From positions 1 through 64,000 of the forward strand of contig DATKRS010000019.1 of NCBI GenBank assembly GCA_035532035.1: 64,000 nt of DNA. The letters are read 5' to 3'. The notes below the pieces were generated by a model. The model had not been told where the DNA came from. It searched no databases and saw only the letters and a list, made by a program, of their open reading frames with translations. The position numbers and the translations under genes are program-made. The stretch comes from Candidatus Dormiibacterota bacterium (GTDB taxonomy: Bacteria; Vulcanimicrobiota; Vulcanimicrobiia; Vulcanimicrobiales; Vulcanimicrobiaceae). Below are positions 1 through 7,209 of the stretch, in pieces. Within the stretch, counting starts at the first letter, position 1. Every line of letters starts with the position of its first letter.

Positions 1-62
1 CCGCGCCCGGCGTTACCCTCTGCTTTTTTGCTTTGGGTTCGCTACCGCTTTGCAATAGGCGG
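1..62 (-). other. Candidate intron or insertion in tRNA-Cys (partial, runs off left edge)
   Basis: This stretch follows the tRNA-Cys 5' half at the point where the 3' side of the anticodon stem (TCTCG) should appear, and that pentamer does not occur in it. On the minus strand it can form a hairpin with arms ACCGC and GCGGT (its first base overlaps the tRNA half at position 63). A second nested stem has GCG-AA-CCC pairing with GGG-TAA-CGC. Base U33 of the tRNA could form a U-G wobble in a short helix (ACU with GGU), as in the first helix of group I introns. The core and 3' splice site lie outside the window, so the type of insertion cannot be decided. Confidence 0.4.
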
Positions 63-99
63 TGCAGTCTCGTGCCATTAACCACTCGGCCACCTACCC
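63..99 (-). tRNA. tRNA-Cys(GCA), 5' half only
   Basis: Read on the minus strand, this gives a seven-base acceptor strand GGGTAGG, then TG and a D-arm closed by GCCG and TGGC. The 5' anticodon-stem strand CGAGA follows, with loop start CTGCA carrying anticodon GCA. The body resembles bacterial tRNA-Cys, including the GCCGAGTGG D-arm start. The anticodon stem is not completed in the remaining bases to the window edge. The gene is therefore either split by an intron (see the adjoining feature) or a broken copy. A class II tRNA reading was tested and fails for the same missing stem. Confidence 0.7.
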
Positions 100-223
100 A
101 CGGGAGCGCGGAACGACTGCCAAGGGTAACGTCGCCCGGACCTGGCCGCCCTGCGAAGGCGGCGTGAGCTCTGCGGCGAAGGCTCCCGCCGACGAACGCG
201 TCGCCTGTTGGAGGGGCTCGCCG

Positions 224-634
224 TTGCATCGTTTGTTTGCCTGCGCGTTGCTAGTGCTCGCATGTACCTCGGGACTTCGCGCGCAGCCGCGCGCCGGGCC
301 GGCTCCCGCGGACGAGTACTTCGGCCGCATGAAGATGAGCGTTCTCGGTATCCGCAACGGACTCAACGACACTGCTCTACGCATCGCGTACGATCCGCGC
401 CATGCCGCTTCACGCTTAGCCGCTTGTCGCTGGCTCGAGAACGCAATAGAGGACTGGGGCGACAAATATCCCCGCGACGCGTGGCTGCCGGGAATGATCC
501 TCGCATTGGAGCACCTCTACATGCGCATTCACACTGCGGGCGCTCGCTCTTGGTCCGCGCATCTGCTCGCATGGGTGCACCGGCATTATCGCGGGTCGCA
601 CTTCGAACGCATCGCACGCATCGCAGCCCGCTAA
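224..634 (+). CDS. Small secreted protein of unknown function
   Basis: I do not recognise this 136-residue protein. The frame is open from position 62, but that upstream part lies antisense to the tRNA. A TTG at 224 has a strong ribosome site, GGAGGGG at 209-215, about eight bases upstream, and begins directly with a signal peptide. The hydrophobic stretch ACALLVLACTSGLRA is followed by a likely cleavage near AQP. The mature part is rich in Arg, Ala and aromatic residues (WLENAIEDW, YMRIH, HLLAWVHRHY) and looks helical. It has no membrane segment after the signal and no conserved catalytic motif that I can name. The next gene, tRNA-Thr, is on the other strand. Confidence 0.6.
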   Translation: MHRLFACALLVLACTSGLRAQPRAGPAPADEYFGRMKMSVLGIRNGLNDTALRIAYDPRHAASRLAACRWLENAIEDWGDKYPRDAWLPGMILALEHLYMRIHTAGARSWSAHLLAWVHRHYRGSHFERIARIAAR

Positions 635-654
635 AGACGCGCGAGTGCTGAAAA

Positions 655-728
655 AGCCGGCGGTGGGACTCGAACCCACGAAATGCCAGTTTACAAAACT
701 GGTGCTGTAGCCGCTGAGCCACGCCGGC
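655..728 (-). tRNA. tRNA-Thr(UGU)
   Basis: A complete cloverleaf reads on the minus strand. The acceptor GCCGGCG pairs with CGCCGGC, the anticodon stem is CCAGT/ACTGG around loop TTTGTAA (anticodon TGT), and the T-arm is GTGGG-TTCGAGT-CCCAC. CCA is not encoded: the discriminator T runs straight into further T residues, which may serve as the end of transcription. A promoter-like pair sits just upstream at 746-774. The open frames that cross this gene are not coding here. Confidence 0.95.
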
Positions 729-745
729 GTTTAGGCGCCAATCTT

Positions 746-774
746 CTGATAGCAGCCGCCCTCTCCCCGTTCAA
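746..774 (-). promoter_or_regulatory. Promoter of tRNA-Thr
   Basis: On the minus strand a -35 element TTGAAC (774-769) is separated by 17 bases from a -10 element TATCAG (751-746). An extended TG lies one base ahead of the -10. The -10 ends 18 bases upstream of the tRNA 5' end. The same kind of -10 (TATCAT) precedes rpmB further along. The assignment rests on spacing and consensus match only. Confidence 0.5.
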
Positions 775-808
775 TGATGCCGCCGCCCCGGCGGCGAACG
801 CCGCCTCC

Positions 809-1147
809 GTGAAGCCCGTAACGCCGCCGTGGGCCGAGTCGGGCGCCGTGCTCGTCTGCGAAAAATGCTATCGCGTCCGCATCCCCGAAGAGACGCCCGA
901 GATCGCCGAGCGCATCGGTGAATTTCAGCTCCGCGAGTGGCTCAAGGTTCGCTGCAGGGAGGCGGGATTCGGTAAACGCGTCCGCGTCATCGGTACGACG
1001 TGTCAAGACATTTGCTCGATCGGCCGCGTGACCGTGACGATTCTCCCTCTCGGAGCGCGCGGCGAACTCGAGACGTTCGCCCTCGATCCGTTGGGAGACC
1101 GCGAAGCGATCTTCCAACGGATCGTCGACAGGCTGAAGTCGCCCTAA
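809..1147 (+). CDS. Thioredoxin-like [2Fe-2S] ferredoxin domain protein
   Basis: A small soluble protein of about 112 residues with a CEKC motif near its start and a TTCQDIC motif further on. This CxxC...CxxxC arrangement is that of the thioredoxin-fold [2Fe-2S] ferredoxins, which pass electrons to partner enzymes. The partner cannot be told from the context. The open frame begins at 683 inside tRNA-Thr, so the start must be downstream. GTG at 809 is the first reasonable choice, but no strong ribosome site marks it. The gene ends nine bases before the convergent sigma-factor gene. Confidence 0.6.
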   Translation: MKPVTPPWAESGAVLVCEKCYRVRIPEETPEIAERIGEFQLREWLKVRCREAGFGKRVRVIGTTCQDICSIGRVTVTILPLGARGELETFALDPLGDREAIFQRIVDRLKSP

Positions 1148-1155
1148 ACTCGCAA

Positions 1156-1803
1156 TTACTGGAACTCGAACTCAGCGAGATTCTTCTCGATCTTCCGCTT
1201 CACGCGCTGCAGCGCGTTGTCGATCGACTTGACGTGACGCCCGAGATCGCGCGCCATCTCTTGATAGCTCTTGCCTTCGAGGTACGACTCGAGGACCTGA
1301 GACTCCAGCTCCGAGAGATTCTGGCGAATACGCTGACGGATGTCGTCTGAGACCTCTTGCGTCACGACCAACTCTTCCGGGTCGGACGTCTTCTGCGACG
1401 CCATGACGTCGAGCAGCGTCCGCTCGCTGTCTTCATCGTAGATCGGCTTGTTCAGTGAGATGTACTGATTGAGCGGGATATGCTTTTGCCGCGTTGCGGT
1501 CTTGATCGCCGTGATGATCTGACGCGTAATGCAGAGCTCGGCAAAGGCGCGAAAGCTCGAAAGCTTGTCGGCCTTGAAGTCGCGTACGGCCTTGTAGAGA
1601 CCGATCATCCCTTCTTGGATGATGTCTTCGCGATCGGCGCCGATGAGAAAGTAGCTCTTGGCCTTGATACGGACGAAGTTCTTATACTTGTTCAGCAGGT
1701 ATTCCATCGCCAGGTTGTCGCCGGTCTTTGCAATGGCGACAAGGTCCTCGTCGACTCTCTGCTGGTAGTCGAGTCCATCCGGCGCGGGATGGGTCATTGC
1801 CAT
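1156..1803 (-). CDS. sigH: RNA polymerase sigma factor, SigH (sigma-30) family
   Basis: A sigma-70 family factor of 215 residues. Region 2 (about residues 30-100) carries the NKYKNFVRIKAKSYF and DREDIIQEGMIGLYKAVRDF signatures of the SigH group. Region 4 (about 155-212) contains the helix-turn-helix KSYQEMARDLGRHVKSI. In Bacillus SigH drives early stationary-phase and sporulation genes; the targets here are unknown and no sporulation gene is in the window. I chose ATG 1803. A TTG at 1857 is also open but adds a low-complexity leader. It is last in the yacL-ispD-ispF-cysE-cysS-rlmB-sigH order, and a palindrome in the gap upstream may control it. Confidence 0.9.
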   Translation of the reverse strand: MAMTHPAPDGLDYQQRVDEDLVAIAKTGDNLAMEYLLNKYKNFVRIKAKSYFLIGADREDIIQEGMIGLYKAVRDFKADKLSSFRAFAELCITRQIITAIKTATRQKHIPLNQYISLNKPIYDEDSERTLLDVMASQKTSDPEELVVTQEVSDDIRQRIRQNLSELESQVLESYLEGKSYQEMARDLGRHVKSIDNALQRVKRKIEKNLAEFEFQ

Positions 1804-1870
1804 GGTTGTGTGTTGCCTCGTGGGAGGACTTGCCGCAAAAACCTCAGCCGAAGCCAAACGGACGCGGCAC

Positions 1871-1892
1871 GTCCTCCTCAGTATAGGAGGAC
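1871..1892 (-). promoter_or_regulatory. Perfect 8-bp inverted repeat in the sigH leader
   Basis: The sequence GTCCTCCT, six bases, AGGAGGAC forms a perfect hairpin arm pair between the rlmB stop and the sigH start. On the minus-strand RNA the right arm contains AGGAGG, a textbook ribosome-binding core, held in the stem. No T-run follows on either strand, so it is not a standard intrinsic terminator. It could be a protein operator or an RNA structure that affects sigH expression. Confidence 0.45.
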
Positions 1893-1929
1893 ACCCCTGC
1901 CGCCGTCAATCCTTCCTGCTTTCACAGAG

Positions 1930-2721
1930 TCAACGGGGAGAGCGCTGCCGGACCGCCTCGTAAAGGAGCACGGCCGCGGCAACCGATGCATTGAGCGAAG
2001 CAAGTGCGCCGAGCATCGGGATCTTCACGAGGGCGTCGCATTCACGCTTGACCAAGGGAGCTAGGCCGGCACCCTCGGCTCCGATGACGATGGCGACGTC
2101 GCCGGAGAGATCGGCTCTGCCCATCGCAAGCGCGTCCGGCCCGGCGTCCGCACCGAGCACGAGGACGCCCGCTTCTTTCAATCGCGCGATGGTGCGCGCG
2201 ACATTTGCAACGCGCGCAACCGGGATACGAGCCGCAGCTCCCGCAGCCGACTTGCGTACGGTTGCATTGACGCCGGCGGCGCGCCGTTCGGGAAGGATGA
2301 CGGCGCTCGCACCGGCGGCTTCTGCGGTTCGCAGAATCGCGCCTACGTTGTGTGGATCCGTGAGATGATCGAGAACGACGTACAACGCGGGTCCCCCGCG
2401 CGTCGCGTGTAGGACGTCTTCGAGAGCGGCATAGTCGAATGGCGGCGCGATGCCGACGACGCCTTGATGCGCTTTGAACGGCAGTTGTGCGAAGAACGCG
2501 CGATCCTCGAAGCGCACCTGCACGTTTCCTTCGCGCGCACGATCGAGCAATTTGCGCAGCGGCGGGTCCTTCTTGCGATCGCGTGCGACGTGGATCGTAC
2601 GCAGCCCTTCGCCGGCGGCGAGCGTTTCGTAGACGGTGTGAATACCGTAGACCACGTCGTCGAAATCGAGCTGCATCGATCGAGCGGGGCGATGCCCGCG
2701 GCGATTCAGGCGACGCTCCAC
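1930..2721 (-). CDS. rlmB: 23S rRNA 2'-O-methyltransferase, TrmH/RlmB family
   Basis: A SPOUT-fold RNA 2'-O-ribose methyltransferase of 263 residues, using SAM to modify 23S rRNA (G2251 in E. coli numbering). An N-terminal substrate-binding domain (about 20-95, YGIHTVYETLAAG) precedes the catalytic trefoil-knot domain. That domain has the three family motifs: DPHNVGAILRTAEA, VIGAEGAGL and SLNASVAAAVLLYE. The GTG start at 2721 has GGAAGG six bases upstream and overlaps the end of cysS by 16 bases, so the two are co-transcribed. The neighbourhood matches yacO in Bacillus. Confidence 0.92.
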   Translation of the reverse strand: MERRLNRRGHRPARSMQLDFDDVVYGIHTVYETLAAGEGLRTIHVARDRKKDPPLRKLLDRAREGNVQVRFEDRAFFAQLPFKAHQGVVGIAPPFDYAALEDVLHATRGGPALYVVLDHLTDPHNVGAILRTAEAAGASAVILPERRAAGVNATVRKSAAGAAARIPVARVANVARTIARLKEAGVLVLGADAGPDALAMGRADLSGDVAIVIGAEGAGLAPLVKRECDALVKIPMLGALASLNASVAAAVLLYEAVRQRSPR

Positions 2722-4136
2722 GTCGTTCCTTCCTTTGTGTCATGAAGGCGCACTCCGCACGCGGCGAGTGCGTCTCGGAGCCGATCCGATTTCATCCAGT
2801 CCCGCTGCTCGCGCGCTTGCCGGCGCGAAGCGATGATCCGCTCCACCGCTTGCTCGGGAGAAACGCCGTCGACCTCGATCTCGCCTGCGAGCAGCGTTGC
2901 CAGTCGACGAACGAAATCCTGAGGCAAGAGCGCCGGCGATTCGGCGAGCCACGTTTCATCGGGGGTGATGCCCAGAAGCGTGAGCGCTCGCTCGAAGGCA
3001 CCGAACGACGGCGATTCCGCGCGCAGTACTTCTGCGAGTGCAACCGCCGTATTCATGTCGTCGTTGAGTGCCGCCGCGACGCGATCGAACACGTCGCCAT
3101 TCGCTCCGGAGTCCAGCGCTCCGGCGATCTTCAGCGTCCGATACGTCTTCTTCAAGCGCTCCAGCACCACGCGCGCCGCCGACACCGATTCTTCCGTGAA
3201 GTTCATCACCTTGCGATATCCCGTTTGCAGGAAAAGCAGGCGAATCGCTTGCGGATCGTGACGTTCGAGCAAGGCGCTCAGCGGCTCGAAGTTTCCGAGC
3301 GACTTCGACATTTTGCGATTATCGAAGAGCAAGAGCCCGCCGTGCACCCAAAGGTTTGCCATGGGCGGATGCCGCATCAAGGGCTCGCTCTGCGCGATCT
3401 CGTTTTCATGATGCGGAAAGATGAGGTCCGCCCCGCCGCCGTGGATGTCGAACCCGTTCCCCGGCGGATCCAGCAGCTCGCGAGACATCGCCGAGCACTC
3501 GATGTGCCATCCCGGCCGGCCGGCGCCGTACGGATCGAACTTCCACGACGGCTCGCCCTCCTTGGCAAACTTCCACAGCGCGAAGTCGAGCGGGTCGCGC
3601 TTGAACTCGTCGATCTCGATGCGCGCACCCGCCTCCAGCTCTTCGAGATTTCTCCGGCTGAGCAAGCCGTATCCGGGAAACGACCGCACCGCGTAGTACA
3701 CGCCGTCGTCCACAGCGTACGCGTGACCTCTTTCGATCAGCGCGCGAATCATCGCTTGGATCTGCGGCACGAACTGCGTGGCACAGGGTTCGATGTCCGG
3801 TTCGCGCACACCGAGCTTGCGCATCGATTTCTTGAACGACGTGTAATGACGCTCGACGACGTCGCGATACGTCGTGCCTTCCTCGCGCGCCGTCGCGATG
3901 CTGCGGTCGTCGATGTCGGTGACGTTTTGCACGTACGTCACGCGGTATCCGCGATGCTCGAGATGACGGCGCAAAACGTCGAAAAAGAGAAACGACCGCG
4001 CGTGGCCAAGATGCGCCTCGCCTGACGGCGTCAAGCCGCATACGTAGACGCGAACCTCATCGTCGAGCAGCGGAGAGAACGCCTCGACGGCATGCGTTCT
4101 TGTATTGTAGAGCCTCAGCGGCGTTAGATCACCCAC
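2706..4136 (-). CDS. cysS: Cysteinyl-tRNA synthetase
   Basis: A class I aminoacyl-tRNA synthetase of 476 residues that charges tRNA-Cys. The HIGH signature is HLGH at 42-45, and KMSKSLGN is in the second half. Zinc-site residues include C33 in YVCGLT, the Cys of WHIECSAM and the His pair of FPHHENEIAQ. The length and the C-terminal tRNA-binding part (QRDWMKSDRLRDALAACGV) are those of CysS and not of MshC. The GTG start overlaps the last codons of cysE by 13 bases. The cysE-cysS pair couples cysteine synthesis to its use, as in Firmicutes. Confidence 0.95.
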   Translation of the reverse strand: MGDLTPLRLYNTRTHAVEAFSPLLDDEVRVYVCGLTPSGEAHLGHARSFLFFDVLRRHLEHRGYRVTYVQNVTDIDDRSIATAREEGTTYRDVVERHYTSFKKSMRKLGVREPDIEPCATQFVPQIQAMIRALIERGHAYAVDDGVYYAVRSFPGYGLLSRRNLEELEAGARIEIDEFKRDPLDFALWKFAKEGEPSWKFDPYGAGRPGWHIECSAMSRELLDPPGNGFDIHGGGADLIFPHHENEIAQSEPLMRHPPMANLWVHGGLLLFDNRKMSKSLGNFEPLSALLERHDPQAIRLLFLQTGYRKVMNFTEESVSAARVVLERLKKTYRTLKIAGALDSGANGDVFDRVAAALNDDMNTAVALAEVLRAESPSFGAFERALTLLGITPDETWLAESPALLPQDFVRRLATLLAGEIEVDGVSPEQAVERIIASRRQAREQRDWMKSDRLRDALAACGVRLHDTKEGTTWSVA

Positions 4137-4690
4137 GACCAGGCTTCGTCTTCGCCGCCATCTGCCTCCAACGCCTTGCCGTCCTGCATAACGATGCGCG
4201 CCGGAATGCCGACAACCGTCGCATTCTCCGGAACGTCCTTGACGACGACCGACCCTCCACCGATGCGAGCGCCGTCTCCAATGCGAATCGCGCCGAGCAC
4301 GGCGGCTCCAACGCCAACCGTGACGTTTCGCCCGAGCGTCGGATGACGCTTACCGCGCGTCAAGCTTCTTCCGCCGAGCGTCACGCCCTGATAGATCGTG
4401 CAGCCGTCGCCAACCTCGGCCGTCTCCCCGATCACGACGCCCATGCCGTGATCGATGAAGACGCCCTTGCCGATTCGGGCGGCGGGATGAATCTCGATTC
4501 CGGTCAAAAAGCGCATCCAGGTCGAGAGAAGCCGCGCTATGAGCCGCAGCCCGATTCGCTGCAGAGCATGAATGGCGCGATGGGCGACGAGCGCGTGGAA
4601 TCCCGGGTAGCAGAGAATGACCTCGAGCGCGTTGCGAGCCGCCGGGTCACGCTCCAAGGCTGCGCGAAGATCGGCGCGAAACATCGTCAT
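4124..4690 (-). CDS. cysE: Serine O-acetyltransferase
   Basis: Acetylates serine with acetyl-CoA, the first step of cysteine synthesis. The 188-residue protein has a short N-terminal helical part (CYPGFHALVAHRAIHAL) and a left-handed beta-helix of hexapeptide repeats. The family signature includes DHGMGVVIGETAEVG and GVTLGG, and the catalytic His is in GKRHPTLG. The start is the ATG of the TGATGACG overlap with the ispF stop at 4690. The open frame extends far upstream, but only antisense to or overlapping ispF and ispD. The form is the short type, lacking the long N-terminal domain of the E. coli enzyme. Confidence 0.94.
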   Translation of the reverse strand: MTMFRADLRAALERDPAARNALEVILCYPGFHALVAHRAIHALQRIGLRLIARLLSTWMRFLTGIEIHPAARIGKGVFIDHGMGVVIGETAEVGDGCTIYQGVTLGGRSLTRGKRHPTLGRNVTVGVGAAVLGAIRIGDGARIGGGSVVVKDVPENATVVGIPARIVMQDGKALEADGGEDEAWSWVI

Positions 4691-5175
4691 CACCGATGAG
4701 GCTCTGACTCCAGTAGCGCAACCGCGTAGGCAGCGACGCCGGTGCCGTCGCCGGTATAGCCCATCTCCTCGCTCGTCTTCGCCTTGATCGACACGCGGTC
4801 GAACGGAAGATCCAGCCGTTGCGCGACGTTGCGTCGCATGCGCTCGATATGCGGAGCGAGTCGCGGGCGCTGAAGCACGACGGTGACGTCGACGTTTGCA
4901 ATGCGATATCCCGCATCGCGTATCTCGCGCGCGCAGCGCTCGAGAAGCAGCATCGAGTCGGCATCTTTCCACCGCGCATCCGTGTCGGGAAAACGCCCTC
5001 CCAAATCGCCGAGTGCTGCGGCGCCGAGCATCGCGTCGGAGAGCGCGTGCGCGATCGCATCCGCGTCGGAGTGGCCGAGCGATCCTTTCTCGAAAGGTAT
5101 GGGGACGCCGCCGAGCACCAAGCGCCGACCTTCGACGAGACGATGTGCGTCGAAACCGTGCCCTATCCGCGTCAT
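4690..5175 (-). CDS. ispF: 2-C-methyl-D-erythritol 2,4-cyclodiphosphate synthase
   Basis: Fifth enzyme of the non-mevalonate (MEP) isoprenoid pathway, 161 residues, a trimeric lyase that makes MEcPP and releases CMP. Metal ligands D9 and H11 (GFDAH) and H43 (AIAHALSD) are present. So are LGHSDADA and the C-terminal signature KAKTSEEMGYTG. It overlaps ispD by four bases and cysE by one base, so the three are translationally coupled. Its substrate comes from IspD via IspE, and ispE is not in this window. Confidence 0.95.
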   Translation of the reverse strand: MTRIGHGFDAHRLVEGRRLVLGGVPIPFEKGSLGHSDADAIAHALSDAMLGAAALGDLGGRFPDTDARWKDADSMLLLERCAREIRDAGYRIANVDVTVVLQRPRLAPHIERMRRNVAQRLDLPFDRVSIKAKTSEEMGYTGDGTGVAAYAVALLESEPHR

Positions 5176-6098
5176 GGGAGGCCGCCGCTATTGTGTACCG
5201 TGATCGTGGCCGAGCCCTCAGCAAGCGGAACGAACGAGCTCTCGAAATCGTGCAGCCGGGCGGCATCGATGTAGGCGCGAACCACGGCCCCGCGCGGCAA
5301 ATCCCGCTCTATCGCATCGACGCGACCCGCATGCGCTTCGATTGCCCGGCAGATCGCATCGACGTGCTCCAAGCTCGCAAAGACCTCCACGAGAAGCGCC
5401 TCGTGCTCCGGCATGCCTTGCTGCAACCGCTCGCGCAAGATGACGTCCGCCGGCGCGACGTCTTCAGGGAGCGTCACCTTGAAGTTCGCATGCCGAGAGG
5501 GAACGACGACAACCTCTATGCCGACGTGTTCGAGCAGAGCGGTGTCGTCGGTCGCATGAATGTCGCCGGCGAACGCCGTGCGAAAATCTGCGAGCGTTGC
5601 GAGCTGCGGCGTCTGCGCCGCCCACAGATCCGAGCGTTCGAGGGTTTGGCGCACGCGCATCGTCGCGCGATCCACGACCTTGATCGTGTCCACGACGGGG
5701 GCGGCGATCACCGCGCCGCGACCGGGGCGGACCTCTCGCATTGCCGCCCGCACGTTCTGCGCGCGAACCAACGGACGCGCTCCGTCGTGAACCAATACCG
5801 CGTCGACACGCGCGCTCAACGCGGCGATGCCGTTTGCGACCGACTCCTGGCGCGTGTGTCCGCCCACGACGACGCGAGAGAGCATTTCCGGGGCAAGCTC
5901 CGCAAGCATCTCTTCGGCCCGATCGACGAGCCCTGCATCGATCGCGATGACGATCTCGGCGATCTCTTGCATCCCCGCGAACGTGCGGATCGACCAGCCC
6001 AGCATCGGCAGCCCGGCGATCTCGACGAACTGTTTCGGCTGTCCGAATCGCTCGCCTCGTCCTCCGGCCGCGACGACCGCTCCCCAACGCATAGCCAT
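5172..6098 (-). CDS. ispD: 2-C-methyl-D-erythritol 4-phosphate cytidylyltransferase with C-terminal extension
   Basis: Third enzyme of the MEP pathway, joining CTP and MEP. The nucleotidyltransferase signature AAGGRGERFGQPKQF, the metal-binding VLVHDGARPLV and the AAQTPQ motif are all in place within residues 1-225, the usual full length. Another 84 residues follow, including PEHEALLVEVFASLEHVD and GAVVRAYIDAARLHDF, ending at GGLP. I do not recognise this extension. It is in frame and ends in a normal four-base overlap with ispF, so it is not a read-through artefact. A start at either ATG of MAM is possible. Confidence 0.9.
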   Translation of the reverse strand: MAMRWGAVVAAGGRGERFGQPKQFVEIAGLPMLGWSIRTFAGMQEIAEIVIAIDAGLVDRAEEMLAELAPEMLSRVVVGGHTRQESVANGIAALSARVDAVLVHDGARPLVRAQNVRAAMREVRPGRGAVIAAPVVDTIKVVDRATMRVRQTLERSDLWAAQTPQLATLADFRTAFAGDIHATDDTALLEHVGIEVVVVPSRHANFKVTLPEDVAPADVILRERLQQGMPEHEALLVEVFASLEHVDAICRAIEAHAGRVDAIERDLPRGAVVRAYIDAARLHDFESSFVPLAEGSATITVHNSGGLP

Positions 6099-6102
6099 CG
6101 TC

Positions 6103-7209
6103 CTATTCCTTCTTCGGCCGCGCGAAGATCATGCGGCCGGCAACCGTTTGCAGCACCGAGGTTACGATGACGTTTACACTCTCCCCGAGCAGATGCCGGC
6201 CATGCTCCACCACGATCATCGTTCCATCGTCGAGATAGGCAACACCCTGGTGCGGCTCTTTCCCTTCTTTGATGACGGTCGCGCGCAGCTCCTCACCGGG
6301 GAGTACGGCGGCGCGGACGGCATTCGCCAGCTCGTTGACGTTGAGCACCGCAACCCCCTCGAGCTGGGCGACACGATTGAGATTGTAGTCGTTCGTTAGC
6401 AGGCGGGCGCCGATCTCGCGCGCGAACCGCACGAGCTTCGCATCGACGCTCCCCGGCGGCATGTCGTCGTAGTCCCGTTCCCCGATCTCGATTGCGGAAA
6501 GCTCTTGAAGGCGCCCCAGCACCTCGAGCCCGCGCCGTCCGCGCGTGCGCTTGAGCGGATCGTTCGAATCGGCGATCGCCTGCAGCTCTCGCAGCACGAA
6601 ACGGGGCACGATCAGCGTCCCTTCGAGAAATCCGCTACCCGCGATGTCGACGATTCGTCCGTCGACGATCACCGACGTGTCGACGACTTTGGCGAGGGGC
6701 GATCCCGTGGCGGCAGCGAGCGGTACGGGGAGTATCCGCATTTTCGCACCGACGCGCGCTCCCAGATACGACGTAAAGATCGCCACCAGCAGATACACCG
6801 CGATGGCGAGGTAGGTCCCCGTTCGTCCGCCGACCGTCACGAACTCGACGACGACGCTTTTGATGAGGAATGCGATCACCAGACCGGCGATCAAGCCGAT
6901 CGCGCCGCCTGCGATCTCCGACGGTGCGAGCCGCTCGATCGCCTCTTCGAACGCCGCTAGCTGCTCTTCGAAGAGGCTCTGCGCAAGCGGCGCGACGAGC
7001 ACGCCCACGACGGCGCCGGCGACGGGCGCGAGCACGAGCAGTGCGACCTGCGTCCATTGGCTCGTGAAGTGGATCGAGAAGACGTTGACGTACGCCTCGC
7101 GCCCGATGAGAAATCCTACGATGCCAAAGAGCAACCCGAAGACCGCGCGCAAGACCACGTGCGGGCGGTCGCCTATGCGGATGGCGGAACCTCTAAGAAC
7201 GCCGCGCAT
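6103..7209 (-). CDS. yacL: YacL-type membrane PIN/TRAM-domain protein
   Basis: An integral membrane protein of 368 residues. Four hydrophobic segments lie in the first 150 residues (for example AVFGLLFGIVGFLIG and VALLVLAPVAGAVVGV). A PIN nuclease-type domain beginning VVDTSVIVDGRIVDI follows, with acidic residues also in TNDYNLNR. A C-terminal TRAM-like RNA-binding part ends the protein. The Bacillus homologue YacL sits in the same place ahead of ispD; its target is not firmly established. The predicted ATG overlaps the end of hemW by 37 bases and lacks a clear ribosome site, so a start slightly further in is possible. Confidence 0.85.
   Translation of the reverse strand: MRGVLRGSAIRIGDRPHVVLRAVFGLLFGIVGFLIGREAYVNVFSIHFTSQWTQVALLVLAPVAGAVVGVLVAPLAQSLFEEQLAAFEEAIERLAPSEIAGGAIGLIAGLVIAFLIKSVVVEFVTVGGRTGTYLAIAVYLLVAIFTSYLGARVGAKMRILPVPLAAATGSPLAKVVDTSVIVDGRIVDIAGSGFLEGTLIVPRFVLRELQAIADSNDPLKRTRGRRGLEVLGRLQELSAIEIGERDYDDMPPGSVDAKLVRFAREIGARLLTNDYNLNRVAQLEGVAVLNVNELANAVRAAVLPGEELRATVIKEGKEPHQGVAYLDDGTMIVVEHGRHLLGESVNVIVTSVLQTVAGRMIFARPKKE

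Noticed and set aside
62-223. N-terminal extension of the small secreted protein, open from position 62
   Set aside because: It runs antisense to the tRNA-Cys half and has no ribosome site. The TTG at 224 has a strong one and leads directly into a signal peptide.
2706-4136. cysS read as MshC (mycothiol ligase)
   Set aside because: The HLGH variant resembles MshC, but the length, the KMSKSLGN context and the C-terminal tRNA-binding part are those of CysS.
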